Assembly: GCA_028709465.1 (NCBI GenBank) | Contig: JAQVWY010000021.1 | Span: 1-34,481 of the forward strand | DNA: 34,481 nucleotides | Reading direction: 5' to 3' | Origin: Tissierellia bacterium | GTDB lineage: Bacteria > Bacillota > Clostridia > Tissierellales > Sedimentibacteraceae | Shown: piece by piece, positions 8,839-16,645 of the stretch | Position numbering within the stretch: position 1 is the stretch's first letter | How the letters are laid out: the number at the start of each line of letters is the position of its first letter | Notes under the pieces: generated by a model | The model's database searches: none | What the model was told of the DNA's origin: nothing | Seen by the model: only the letters and a program-made list of their open reading frames with translations | Position numbers and translations under genes: made by a program

Positions 8839-9153
8839 ATGAATTTAATAGAAAATAAGGAAATGTCGTTAGTTTACTTTGGAAGTAATAGCTGTAGTGT
8901 ATGTGTTGATATAAAACCTAAAATTTAAGAAATGCTTAAAAAATACGAGAAAATTAAATATGTTCATGTGGATGTGAATGAATTATGACGAAGTTAAAAA
9001 TATAGAAAAAGATAATGAAAAAAATAAATATGAATCAAAAGAAAAATACGAAGAAAATGATAGTGAAATAGAAAACAACAAAAAAATAATAATAGTGATA
9101 GAAACAACGGAAATAATAAAAATAACAAAAACAATGAAAATAAGAAGAGATAA
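8839..9153 (+). pseudogene. Broken thioredoxin-like gene with Asn-rich tail
   Basis: From ATG 8839 the frame gives LVYFGSNSCSVCVDIKPKI, a thioredoxin-type strand plus CxxC (CSVC) helix, then a TAA at 8926-8928. The same frame continues with EMLKKYEKIKYVHVDVNEL, the expected next helix and strand, before a TGA at 8986. Beyond this, Lys/Glu/Asn-rich coding-like sequence runs in other frames; one of them ends in a Asn/Lys-rich tail and a TAA at 9151-9153, fourteen bases before a terminator. Two stops and at least one frame change indicate decay. The CxxC motif and flanking pattern are seen directly; the former extent of the gene is inferred. A weak GGAAATG precedes the ATG. Confidence 0.55.
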
Positions 9154-9166
9154 TCAGAAAGTAAAG

Positions 9167-9189
9167 ACGTCCAAAAATGGACGTTTTTT
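9167..9189 (+). terminator. Terminator after the thioredoxin-like remnant
   Basis: ACGTCCA (9167-9173) and TGGACGT (9178-9184) form a compact stem with a four-A loop, followed by a T run. Its position just after the TAA at 9151-9153 supports that stop as the original gene end. Confidence 0.75.
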
Positions 9190-9417
9190 GGTGTGTTATG
9201 AGTTTGAAGAGAAAAAGGCTAGGCGTGTTTTCTTAATATAAGTTAAAGGTCAATTTTACCATTATAGCCTAATAATATACATAGACTTTTATTTTTTATG
9301 AATATATAATACGGATATATGAAACAGATATACAAAATAATATATCAAAGTAATATATCAAAATAATAAATGAGTTTTAATTAAAACACAATCAATTAAA
9401 TTATAGGGGGAAATTTA
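9190..9417. other. AT-rich spacer before the deacetylase gene
   Basis: I see no gene here. Short ATATATCAAA-type direct repeats occur around 9340-9370, and a G5 ribosome site lies at 9405-9409 before ATG 9418. No -35/-10 pair stands out enough to call. Confidence 0.4.
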
Positions 9418-10122
9418 ATGAAGAAAAAAATATTAATTTATTCATTATTGTTAATAATGATATTTACTATGAATATTCAAACATTTGCAGCTGAAAATAC
9501 ACAAAGGGTTATTAATCCCAATAAACCAATGGTTGCATTGACATTTGATGATGGACCATCTCAATATACTCCGAGAATTTTAGACGTTTTAAATGAAAAT
9601 AATTCTAAAGGAACTTTCTTCGTTGTAGGATCATCAATTAATAGAAATAAGGAACTTTTAACTGTAATGATTGAGGATGGACATGAAATTGGGAATCATA
9701 GTTATAATCATAAAGACTTAACAGCAATATCACAAGAAGAATTATATAGACAAATAGTTGGAACCGATGATTTACTTGAAATAGCAACAGGTCACAGAAC
9801 AACAATTATGAGACCTCCATATGGACGAAATAATGTAGAAATGAATAAAATTCTATATAAACCTATTATTCTTTGGTCTTTAGACACACGTGATTGGGAA
9901 AATAGAAATGCTGAAACTATTAAAAACAATATTCTTGATAATGTAAAAGATGGTGATATTATTTTAATGCATGACCTTTATGACAGCACTGCTGAAGCAG
10001 TTGAAACGGTTGTTCCTGAACTTATCAAAAGGGGTTACCAGCTTGTTACAGTTAGCGAATTAATGGAATATAGGGGCTTGGATTTAGTTTCAGGACAAGT
10101 ATATAGAGATATGTATAAATAA
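9418..10122 (+). CDS. Secreted polysaccharide deacetylase (NodB/CE4 family)
   Basis: This 234-residue protein has a signal peptide (about 1-25, ending near TFAA) and a single NodB domain. All five CE4 motifs are visible: TFDDGP (43-48) with catalytic base and metal Asp, HEIGNHSYNH (metal His pair), RPPYGR, the SLDTRDW segment and LMHD with the catalytic His. Zinc-type metal-dependent removal of acetyl groups from peptidoglycan or another N-acetylated sugar polymer is expected outside the membrane; the exact substrate cannot be told. It is monocistronic, with its own strong terminator immediately downstream. A sporulation role (PdaA/PdaB type) is possible but not shown. Confidence 0.92.
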   Translation: MKKKILIYSLLLIMIFTMNIQTFAAENTQRVINPNKPMVALTFDDGPSQYTPRILDVLNENNSKGTFFVVGSSINRNKELLTVMIEDGHEIGNHSYNHKDLTAISQEELYRQIVGTDDLLEIATGHRTTIMRPPYGRNNVEMNKILYKPIILWSLDTRDWENRNAETIKNNILDNVKDGDIILMHDLYDSTAEAVETVVPELIKRGYQLVTVSELMEYRGLDLVSGQVYRDMYK

Positions 10123-10132
10123 AATATAATAT

Positions 10133-10167
10133 AAAAAATGCAATGGTTAATTCCATTGCATTTTTTT
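10133..10167 (+). terminator. Terminator of the deacetylase gene
   Basis: TGCAATGG (10139-10146) pairs exactly with CCATTGCA (10153-10160), extended by six A before and seven T after. Loop is six bases. It begins 11 bases after the stop codon. Confidence 0.9.
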
Positions 10168-10191
10168 GATGGCAAAAATATCAATGAATAC

Positions 10192-10209
10192 TTGAACAAT
10201 TATTCATAT
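10192..10209 (+). promoter_or_regulatory. Upstream CadC/ArsR-type operator copy
   Basis: TTGAACAATTATTCATAT closely resembles the main operator half-site arrangement at 10245-10266 (TGAACAGTTATTCATAT). It lies just upstream of the -35 of the cad promoter, so two repressor dimers may flank the promoter. Confidence 0.6.
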
Positions 10210-10214
10210 AACTA

Positions 10215-10243
10215 TTGACATAATTATAGAATAATACTATAAT
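10215..10243 (+). promoter_or_regulatory. Consensus SigA promoter of the cad operon
   Basis: TTGACA (10215-10220) and TATAAT (10238-10243) are both perfect, with a 17-base spacer. This is the strongest promoter in the window, consistent with tight repression by the adjacent operators. Confidence 0.9.
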
Positions 10244-10244
10244 A

Positions 10245-10266
10245 CATATGAACAGTTATTCATATG
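10245..10266 (+). promoter_or_regulatory. CadC-type operator
   Basis: A perfect palindrome CATATGAA (10245-10252), 6-base spacer, TTCATATG (10259-10266) starts one base after the -10 and covers the expected transcription start. Its form matches SmtB/CadC/CzrA operators; bound repressor would block initiation. Confidence 0.8.
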
Positions 10267-10296
10267 TTCAAATAAATCTATATAGGAGGAATTGGT

Positions 10297-10662
10297 TTGA
10301 ATAATAATAATCCTATTGAAAAATGTGATTGTGAAGTTATACATGATGAAATTGTAAATAGCGTGAAGGGAAAAATGCCACAAGAAGAAACTCTTTTTGA
10401 TTTAGCAGAATTATTTAAAGTTTTTGGAGATTCAACTAGAATTAAAATACTTTGGGCCTTAGATGAAGTAGAAATGTGTGTATGTGATATAGCAGTGTTG
10501 CTAAATATGACTCAATCTGCAATTTCTCATCAGTTAAGAGTTTTAAAGCAAGCAAAGTTAGTAAAAAATAGAAAAGAAGGCAAGGTAGTTTATTATTCAT
10601 TGGATGATGATCATGTAAAACAAATTTTTGATCAAGGATTAGAACATATAAACGAAAAATAG
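10297..10662 (+). CDS. cadC: CadC-type metal-responsive ArsR/SmtB repressor
   Basis: The 121-residue winged-helix repressor carries two types of metal site. N-terminal CDC (residues 10-12) and the EMCVCDI motif match the alpha3N thiolate site of CadC, which binds Cd, Pb or Bi. The C-terminal helix DDDHVKQIFDQGLEHINE has the Asp/His...His/Glu pattern of the alpha5 zinc site seen in SmtB, CzrA and CadC. TQSAISHQLRVLKQAKLV is the DNA-binding helix-turn-helix. Start TTG 10297 follows AGGAGG (10284-10289) by seven bases. It heads the cad operon and probably represses it through the flanking palindromes. Confidence 0.93.
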   Translation: MNNNNPIEKCDCEVIHDEIVNSVKGKMPQEETLFDLAELFKVFGDSTRIKILWALDEVEMCVCDIAVLLNMTQSAISHQLRVLKQAKLVKNRKEGKVVYYSLDDDHVKQIFDQGLEHINEK

Positions 10663-10689
10663 TTAATATAATTTTGGGAGGACGTTATT

Positions 10690-10911
10690 ATGAAAAAGAA
10701 ATTCATTTTAAAAGGTTTGGACTGTGCAAATTGTGCAGCAAAAATGGAAAAAGCTATTAATGAGTTAGATGGGGTAAAAGAAGCATCAGTTAACTTTTTT
10801 ACCACAAAGCTAATTATTGAGGGTGAAGATGAAAAGATGCCAAAAATAATTGAAGCTGCAGAAAAAATTATTAAAAAAATTGAACCTGATACTTTAATTA
10901 TAAAGGCTTAA
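10690..10911 (+). CDS. Stand-alone heavy-metal-associated (HMA) domain protein
   Basis: This 73-residue cytosolic protein is a single ferredoxin-like HMA fold. The GLDCANCA motif (Cys at about 12 and 15) is the CxxC metal loop, and GVKEASVNFFTTKLII follows the usual beta pattern. It starts 27 bases after cadC with a GGGAGG site and ends 11 bases before the ATPase, which lacks such a domain of its own. It looks like the detached N-terminal metal-binding domain of CadA and may deliver metal to or regulate the pump. A CopZ-like copper chaperone is less likely because of the Cd/Zn-type neighbours. Confidence 0.9.
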   Translation: MKKKFILKGLDCANCAAKMEKAINELDGVKEASVNFFTTKLIIEGEDEKMPKIIEAAEKIIKKIEPDTLIIKA

Positions 10912-10922
10912 TGGAGTAAAAG

Positions 10923-12749
10923 ATGGAAAGAAGATTGAGAAGAATTTTAATTGCTGCAGCAATTTTCACTGCGGCATTAATAATAAATATTGAATTCATT
11001 AAAATTATTTTATTTTTAATAAGTTACCTTATTGTTGGGGGTGACATAATAAAAGGAGCTTTTAAGAATATTCTTAAGGGACAAGTTTTTGATGAAAACT
11101 TTTTAATGGGTATAGCATCAATTGGTGCGTTTGCCATAGGAGAATATCCAGAAGGTGTAGCAGTTATGTTGTTTTACCAAATTGGAGAGCTATTTCAAAG
11201 TTATGCAGTTGATAAATCAAGAAAATCTATAGCAAATCTCATGGATATAAGGCCTGATTATGCAAATGTTAAGAGAGACGATAAAATTTTAAAAGTAGAT
11301 CCAGATGAGGTCCAAATAGGAGATATAATAGTAATAAAAGCAGGAGAAAAAGTTCCGCTTGATTGTAAAATAATTGAGGGAAGTTCAATGCTAGACACTT
11401 CTGCTCTCACTGGTGAATCATTACCTCGTGAAGTGGAAGAAGGCAATGAAATATTAAGCGGGTGCATTAATATTAATGGTGTTATAGTTGCAGAGGTTAT
11501 AAAAGAATATGGAGAATCAACTGTTAGTAAAATTCTTGATTTAGTAGAAAATGCAAGTAACAAAAAATCTAAATCAGAGCAATTTATAACTAAATTTGCT
11601 AGATTCTATACTCCAATAGTCGTGATAATTGCAGTTGTATTAGCAATAGTTCCACCAATTATCATTAAAAATCAAAGCTTTAGTGATTGGATATATAGGG
11701 CATTATCCTTTTTAGTAGTTTCCTGTCCTTGCGCATTAGTTATGTCAGTTCCTTTAAGCTTTTTTGGAGGAATAGGAGGGGCGTCTAAAAAAGGAGTGTT
11801 GATAAAGGGAAGTAATTATCTTGAGGCATTGTCAAAAACAGAAATAATTGTTTTTGATAAAACTGGAACTTTAACTAAGGGGGTATTTGATGTACAGGAA
11901 ATTCATCCAGTAGGAATAACCCAGGATGAATTATTGAAATACTCTGCTTATGCTGAAAGCTATTCAAATCATCCCATTTCTTTTTCATTAAAAAAAGCTT
12001 TTGCTAAAGACATAGATAATGAGCGAATTTCAAATGTGGAAGAGATATCTGGGTATGGTGTTAATGCAATTGTTGATGGAAAAAATATATTGGCTGGAAA
12101 TGTAAAATTAATGAAAAAGTATAATATTCCTCATTATGAAGGGGAATTAATTGGTACAGTGGTACATGTTGCGATAGATAATGAATATGCGGGTTATATT
12201 ATCATAGCAGACGAGATAAAAAAAGATTCACTACAGGCAATTTCAGAGCTAAAAAAATCTAACAAGCGAACAGTTATGCTTACAGGAGATTCTAAAAATG
12301 TAGGGAATAAGGTTGCAAGAGAATTGGGTTTAAATAAGGTATATTCTGAATTGCTGCCTGGTGATAAAGTAGAAAAGTTAGAAGAATTGCTTTTGCAAAA
12401 ATCTTCAAAAGGTAAGCTTGCCTTTGTTGGAGATGGAATAAATGATGCTCCCGTATTGGCTCGGGCTGATATTGGTATAGCAATGGGCGGATTAGGGTCA
12501 GATGCTGCCATTGAAGCTGCGGATATAGTAATTATGACTGATGAGCCATCTAAAATTGTTACAGCTATGAATATTTCTAAAAAAACTATGAATATTGCAT
12601 ATCAAAATATTTATTTTGCTATAGGCGTAAAGGTAATAGTGTTAATATTAAGCGCCTTAGGAATTACATCAATGTGGTCAGCAATTTTTGCAGATGTTGG
12701 TGTGACAATAATTGCGGTGCTTAATTCCTTTAGAGCCTTACATGTGTAA
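10923..12749 (+). CDS. cadA: Cd/Zn/Pb-exporting P1B-type ATPase, HMA-less
   Basis: This 608-residue ATP-driven efflux pump has about eight membrane helices. Seen in order: TGES actuator motif (163-166), CPC transmembrane metal site (268-270), phosphorylation motif DKTGT (Asp312), the class-specific His-Pro (350-351), the TGD hinge and GDGIND. The last helices carry GVKV and ADVGVT, whose Lys and Asp define the P1B-2 (Zn/Cd/Pb) class rather than copper pumps. The usual N-terminal HMA domain is absent and instead is encoded by the preceding gene. Co-transcription with cadC is supported by spacing of 11 bases and the shared terminator at 12766. Confidence 0.95.
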   Translation: MERRLRRILIAAAIFTAALIINIEFIKIILFLISYLIVGGDIIKGAFKNILKGQVFDENFLMGIASIGAFAIGEYPEGVAVMLFYQIGELFQSYAVDKSRKSIANLMDIRPDYANVKRDDKILKVDPDEVQIGDIIVIKAGEKVPLDCKIIEGSSMLDTSALTGESLPREVEEGNEILSGCININGVIVAEVIKEYGESTVSKILDLVENASNKKSKSEQFITKFARFYTPIVVIIAVVLAIVPPIIIKNQSFSDWIYRALSFLVVSCPCALVMSVPLSFFGGIGGASKKGVLIKGSNYLEALSKTEIIVFDKTGTLTKGVFDVQEIHPVGITQDELLKYSAYAESYSNHPISFSLKKAFAKDIDNERISNVEEISGYGVNAIVDGKNILAGNVKLMKKYNIPHYEGELIGTVVHVAIDNEYAGYIIIADEIKKDSLQAISELKKSNKRTVMLTGDSKNVGNKVARELGLNKVYSELLPGDKVEKLEELLLQKSSKGKLAFVGDGINDAPVLARADIGIAMGGLGSDAAIEAADIVIMTDEPSKIVTAMNISKKTMNIAYQNIYFAIGVKVIVLILSALGITSMWSAIFADVGVTIIAVLNSFRALHV

Positions 12750-12765
12750 AATAATAATTAAACAT

Positions 12766-12801
12766 AAAAAACTGCATTTTAATATTAACATGCAGTTTTT
12801 T
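12766..12801. terminator. Bidirectional terminator between cadA and glutamate dehydrogenase
   Basis: AAAAAACTGCA (12766-12776) pairs perfectly with TGCAGTTTTTT (12791-12801) around a 14-base loop. Arms carry A and T runs, so it can serve both convergent genes. Confidence 0.8.
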
Positions 12802-12822
12802 GATATTATAGGTATGAAAAGT

Positions 12823-12897
12823 GTCATCCTGAACCGCAGGTGAAGGATCTCCTCATGTGTTTAAGTGAGATTCTTCAGGCTATGCCTTCAGAATGAC
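12823..12897. repeat. Complete copy of a dispersed palindromic (REP-like) element
   Basis: The outer arms GTCATCCTGAA and TTCAGAATGAC and the inner arms TGAAGGATCTC and GAGATTCTTCA form a long imperfect hairpin of about 75 bases. Related half-copies occur at 22630-22684 and 31327-31357. The GTCATTCTGA...GAAGAATCTC pattern resembles a repeat class scattered through many bacterial genomes. It sits between two convergent genes, outside coding sequence. Confidence 0.75.
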
Positions 12898-12942
12898 AGA
12901 AAAATTAGTTATTCATAATTCATAGCAATGACAGATTAATTT

Positions 12943-14291
<1,349 letters not shown>

Positions 14292-14523
14292 TTAAAAAAA
14301 TGTAACAAATAACATTAAATTCAACAACTTTTTTATAAAATTATAAATTACTATAGTACTAAAATTATAAAATGTCAATATGTACTTATAAGTGTTAAAA
14401 AAAAGTAACAAATTGTAAGGCCGTTATTTTTTTGTCATTCTAGTTTCCTATTAGTATATAATCTGCAATTTTATGAATACTAATCAAAATTGTAAAAAAA
14501 AATAAAAAATTTTTAAAAAGATA

Positions 14524-14551
14524 TTGAAATTAAAAAAATAGATGTTATAAT
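14524..14551 (+). promoter_or_regulatory. SigA promoter of the ctsR operon
   Basis: TTGAAA (14524-14529) and TATAAT (14546-14551) are separated by 16 bases. The CtsR operator begins nine bases after the -10, overlapping the expected start of transcription. Confidence 0.75.
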
Positions 14552-14559
14552 TGTATTAA

Positions 14560-14576
14560 GGTCAAAGAAAGTCAAA
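14560..14576 (+). promoter_or_regulatory. CtsR operator (heptad direct repeat)
   Basis: GGTCAAA (14560-14566), three bases, AGTCAAA (14570-14576) matches the known CtsR box of two A/GGTCAAA heptads separated by three bases. Two more degenerate GTTAAAG/AGTTAAA heptads follow to about 14594. The operon is therefore probably autoregulated and heat or protein-stress inducible. Confidence 0.9.
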
Positions 14577-14620
14577 GTTAAAGACAGTTAAAGTCAGATT
14601 AATTGAAAGGAAGTGATAGT

Positions 14621-15073
14621 GTGACTTTAAGCGATATTATTGAAGAATTTATTAAAGAACTAATGGATGAAAATGGTGTAATAGATTTACAGCGGAATTT
14701 GTTAGCACAGCAATTTGATTGTTCTCCTTCTCAAATAAACTATGTTTTAACTACTAGATTTAATAATGATAAAGGATACATTGTTGAATCAAGGCGAGGT
14801 GGCGGAGGGTATATTAGGGTATATAAAGTTGAATCGTCTAAATACAACAATCTGGAAAAGTTATTAGCTGAAACTATTGGAGATAGTATTACTATAAATA
14901 AGGCCTATGACCTTATAGATGTTTTTAAAGAAAAAAAATTAATTTCTGAAAGAGAACAAAACATAATGAAAAGAGCATTAAGTGATAGGGCCTTTAATAA
15001 GGTGGTACAAGATGACAGAAATAAATTGAGAGCGGATATATTAAAGGAAATGATTTTAGCATCAATTGAGTGA
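14621..15073 (+). CDS. ctsR: Class III stress gene repressor CtsR
   Basis: CtsR is a dimeric winged-helix repressor of clp genes that loses DNA binding on heating and is targeted by McsB and ClpC. The 150-residue product shows the N-terminal SDIIEEFIKELM helix, the DNA-binding LLAQQFDCSPSQINYVLTTRF and the Gly-rich wing ESRRGGGGYIRV, which is the thermosensing loop. I chose GTG 14621, about eight bases after AAAGGAAG; the TTG at 14603 has no ribosome site. First gene of ctsR-mcsA-mcsB-clpC. Confidence 0.94.
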   Translation: MTLSDIIEEFIKELMDENGVIDLQRNLLAQQFDCSPSQINYVLTTRFNNDKGYIVESRRGGGGYIRVYKVESSKYNNLEKLLAETIGDSITINKAYDLIDVFKEKKLISEREQNIMKRALSDRAFNKVVQDDRNKLRADILKEMILASIE

Positions 15074-15095
15074 TAAAATAGGAGGGATGGATAGT

Positions 15096-15578
15096 ATGTT
15101 ATGTAATGAATGTGGTAAAAATGAAGCTAATGTTCACTTTACACAAATTATAAATGGGAAAAAAACTGAAAGTCATTTATGTGATGAATGTGCTAAAAAA
15201 AACCAATCTTTTTCAAACTTTTCAATGGAAAATTTATTTTCAGCAATGCTAAATAATACATTTGGGGGCAGTACTACATATTTGCCAACTAAATCATGTC
15301 CAAATTGTGGCATGACATATGAACAGTTTAGAAGTGTCGGTAAATTTGGTTGTAGTGGTTGTATTGATACATTTAAACCAAAATTATTGCCTGCAATAAA
15401 AAATATTCAAGGGTATAATTCACATGTAGGTAAAATTCCTAAACGTGCTGGAGGTAATTATAAGTTGCAAAAAGATTTAGAAAGACTTAAAAGTGAACTA
15501 AAGCAAATGATTGATCAGGAAGAATATGAAAAAGCAGCAGAATTAAGAGATAAAATAAGAGAATTGGAAAATAAATAA
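15096..15578 (+). CDS. mcsA: McsA, zinc-binding activator of the McsB kinase
   Basis: This 160-residue protein stimulates the protein-arginine kinase McsB. Four CxxC pairs (CNEC, CDEC, CPNC, CSGC) form two zinc sites, and the C-terminus (about 125-160) is a UVR/UvrB-C domain, LKQMIDQEEYEKAAELRDKI, which contacts partners. ATG 15096 is preferred: it follows AGGAGGG by ten bases and yields the usual MLCNEC start. The TTG at 15066 lies inside ctsR, and ATG 15087 is too close to the ribosome site. It starts 22 bases after ctsR. Confidence 0.93.
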   Translation: MLCNECGKNEANVHFTQIINGKKTESHLCDECAKKNQSFSNFSMENLFSAMLNNTFGGSTTYLPTKSCPNCGMTYEQFRSVGKFGCSGCIDTFKPKLLPAIKNIQGYNSHVGKIPKRAGGNYKLQKDLERLKSELKQMIDQEEYEKAAELRDKIRELENK

Positions 15579-15591
15579 GGGGGTAAAATTT

Positions 15592-16587
15592 ATGGTAAAT
15601 GGCAAAGATATAGTAATTACAAGCAGAATAAGATTAGCCAGAAATTTAAAAAATTATAAATTTCCAATTAAAATGTCTTCTGAAGAATCTAACAACATCA
15701 TATCTAATACTAATGAAGCAATGAATCATAGCGGACTTAAATTCAAGCTCATATATATGAAGGATTTATCTGAATTAGATAAAAATGTGTTAATAGAGAA
15801 ACATTTAATAAGTCCTGCTTTGGCTGAGAATAAACATGGTGGAGCAATTCTGTTAAGTGAAGATAATAAAATATCTATTATGATTAATGAAGAAGATCAT
15901 TTAAGAATACAAATAATAGGAACGGGTATGTGTTTAAAAGAATGCTGGGAAGTTGCAAATAAAGTCGATGATGTATTAGAGGAATATCTTGATTATGCCT
16001 TTGATAAAGAATTAGGATACATTACTTCTTGTCCTACAAATATAGGGACTGGCATGAGAGCTTCAGTTATGCTTCATCTTCCAGCATTATCTATATCAAA
16101 TCAAACTGAAAAATTATTATATGGAGTATCACAACTTGGTGTTGCCGTAAGGGGTGTTTATGGAGAAGGAACCAAATCTATGGGATATTTGTATCAAGTA
16201 TCTAATCAAGGAACATTAGGTGCTTCAGAACAAACATTAATAGAAAAGATCGAACAAATTGTATGGCAGATTGTTGATAAGGAAAAAAGAGTAAGAGAGC
16301 ATATGTTAAAAAATAATATTGATGAACTAGAAGATGAAATTTATAGGGCATATGGAATACTTACAAATGCAAGAACTATTATTACTGATGAAGCTATGAA
16401 GTTATTATCTTATTTAAAGCTAGGTAAGGAAATGGATTTAATAGGTAAGGTGAAAGATAAAGATTTATATGAATTAATGGTTAAAATTCAGCCAAATAGT
16501 CTTTTATCAACTATCGATAAAGATATGACAGTAAAAGAAAGAGATAGAAAAAGAGCTGAATTGATTAGAAATGAATTATTAGGGTAA
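15592..16587 (+). CDS. mcsB: Protein-arginine kinase McsB
   Basis: McsB phosphorylates arginines on damaged proteins and on CtsR, marking them for ClpCP. The 331-residue product has the phosphagen-kinase ATP-binding start VITSRIRLARNL, the central CPTNIGTGMRASVMLHLPAL with the catalytic Cys, and the GVYGEGT loop near 200. Family members often have 15-20 more residues before the SRIRLARN motif; here only ten precede it, and the stop of mcsA 13 bases upstream leaves no room for a longer start. GGGGG at about 15580-15584 is the ribosome site. Confidence 0.94.
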   Translation: MVNGKDIVITSRIRLARNLKNYKFPIKMSSEESNNIISNTNEAMNHSGLKFKLIYMKDLSELDKNVLIEKHLISPALAENKHGGAILLSEDNKISIMINEEDHLRIQIIGTGMCLKECWEVANKVDDVLEEYLDYAFDKELGYITSCPTNIGTGMRASVMLHLPALSISNQTEKLLYGVSQLGVAVRGVYGEGTKSMGYLYQVSNQGTLGASEQTLIEKIEQIVWQIVDKEKRVREHMLKNNIDELEDEIYRAYGILTNARTIITDEAMKLLSYLKLGKEMDLIGKVKDKDLYELMVKIQPNSLLSTIDKDMTVKERDRKRAELIRNELLG

Positions 16588-16645
16588 ATTAGTATATAGC
16601 ATAAAATTTAAATATAAAAGGACAATTATTTAAGGAGATGATTAT

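Noticed and set aside
8986..8988. TGA in the thioredoxin-like remnant as a selenocysteine codon
   Set aside because: The TGA is outside the CxxC motif, an in-frame TAA precedes it, and no selenocysteine insertion hairpin was apparent.
8978..9241. An 87-codon plus-strand frame
   Set aside because: It is low-complexity Lys/Glu/Ile sequence, lacks a ribosome site, and runs straight through the terminator at 9167-9189; it is better explained as part of a decayed thioredoxin-like gene.
12194..12511. Minus-strand 105-codon frame inside cadA
   Set aside because: It mirrors the ATPase motifs on the coding strand and has no independent support.
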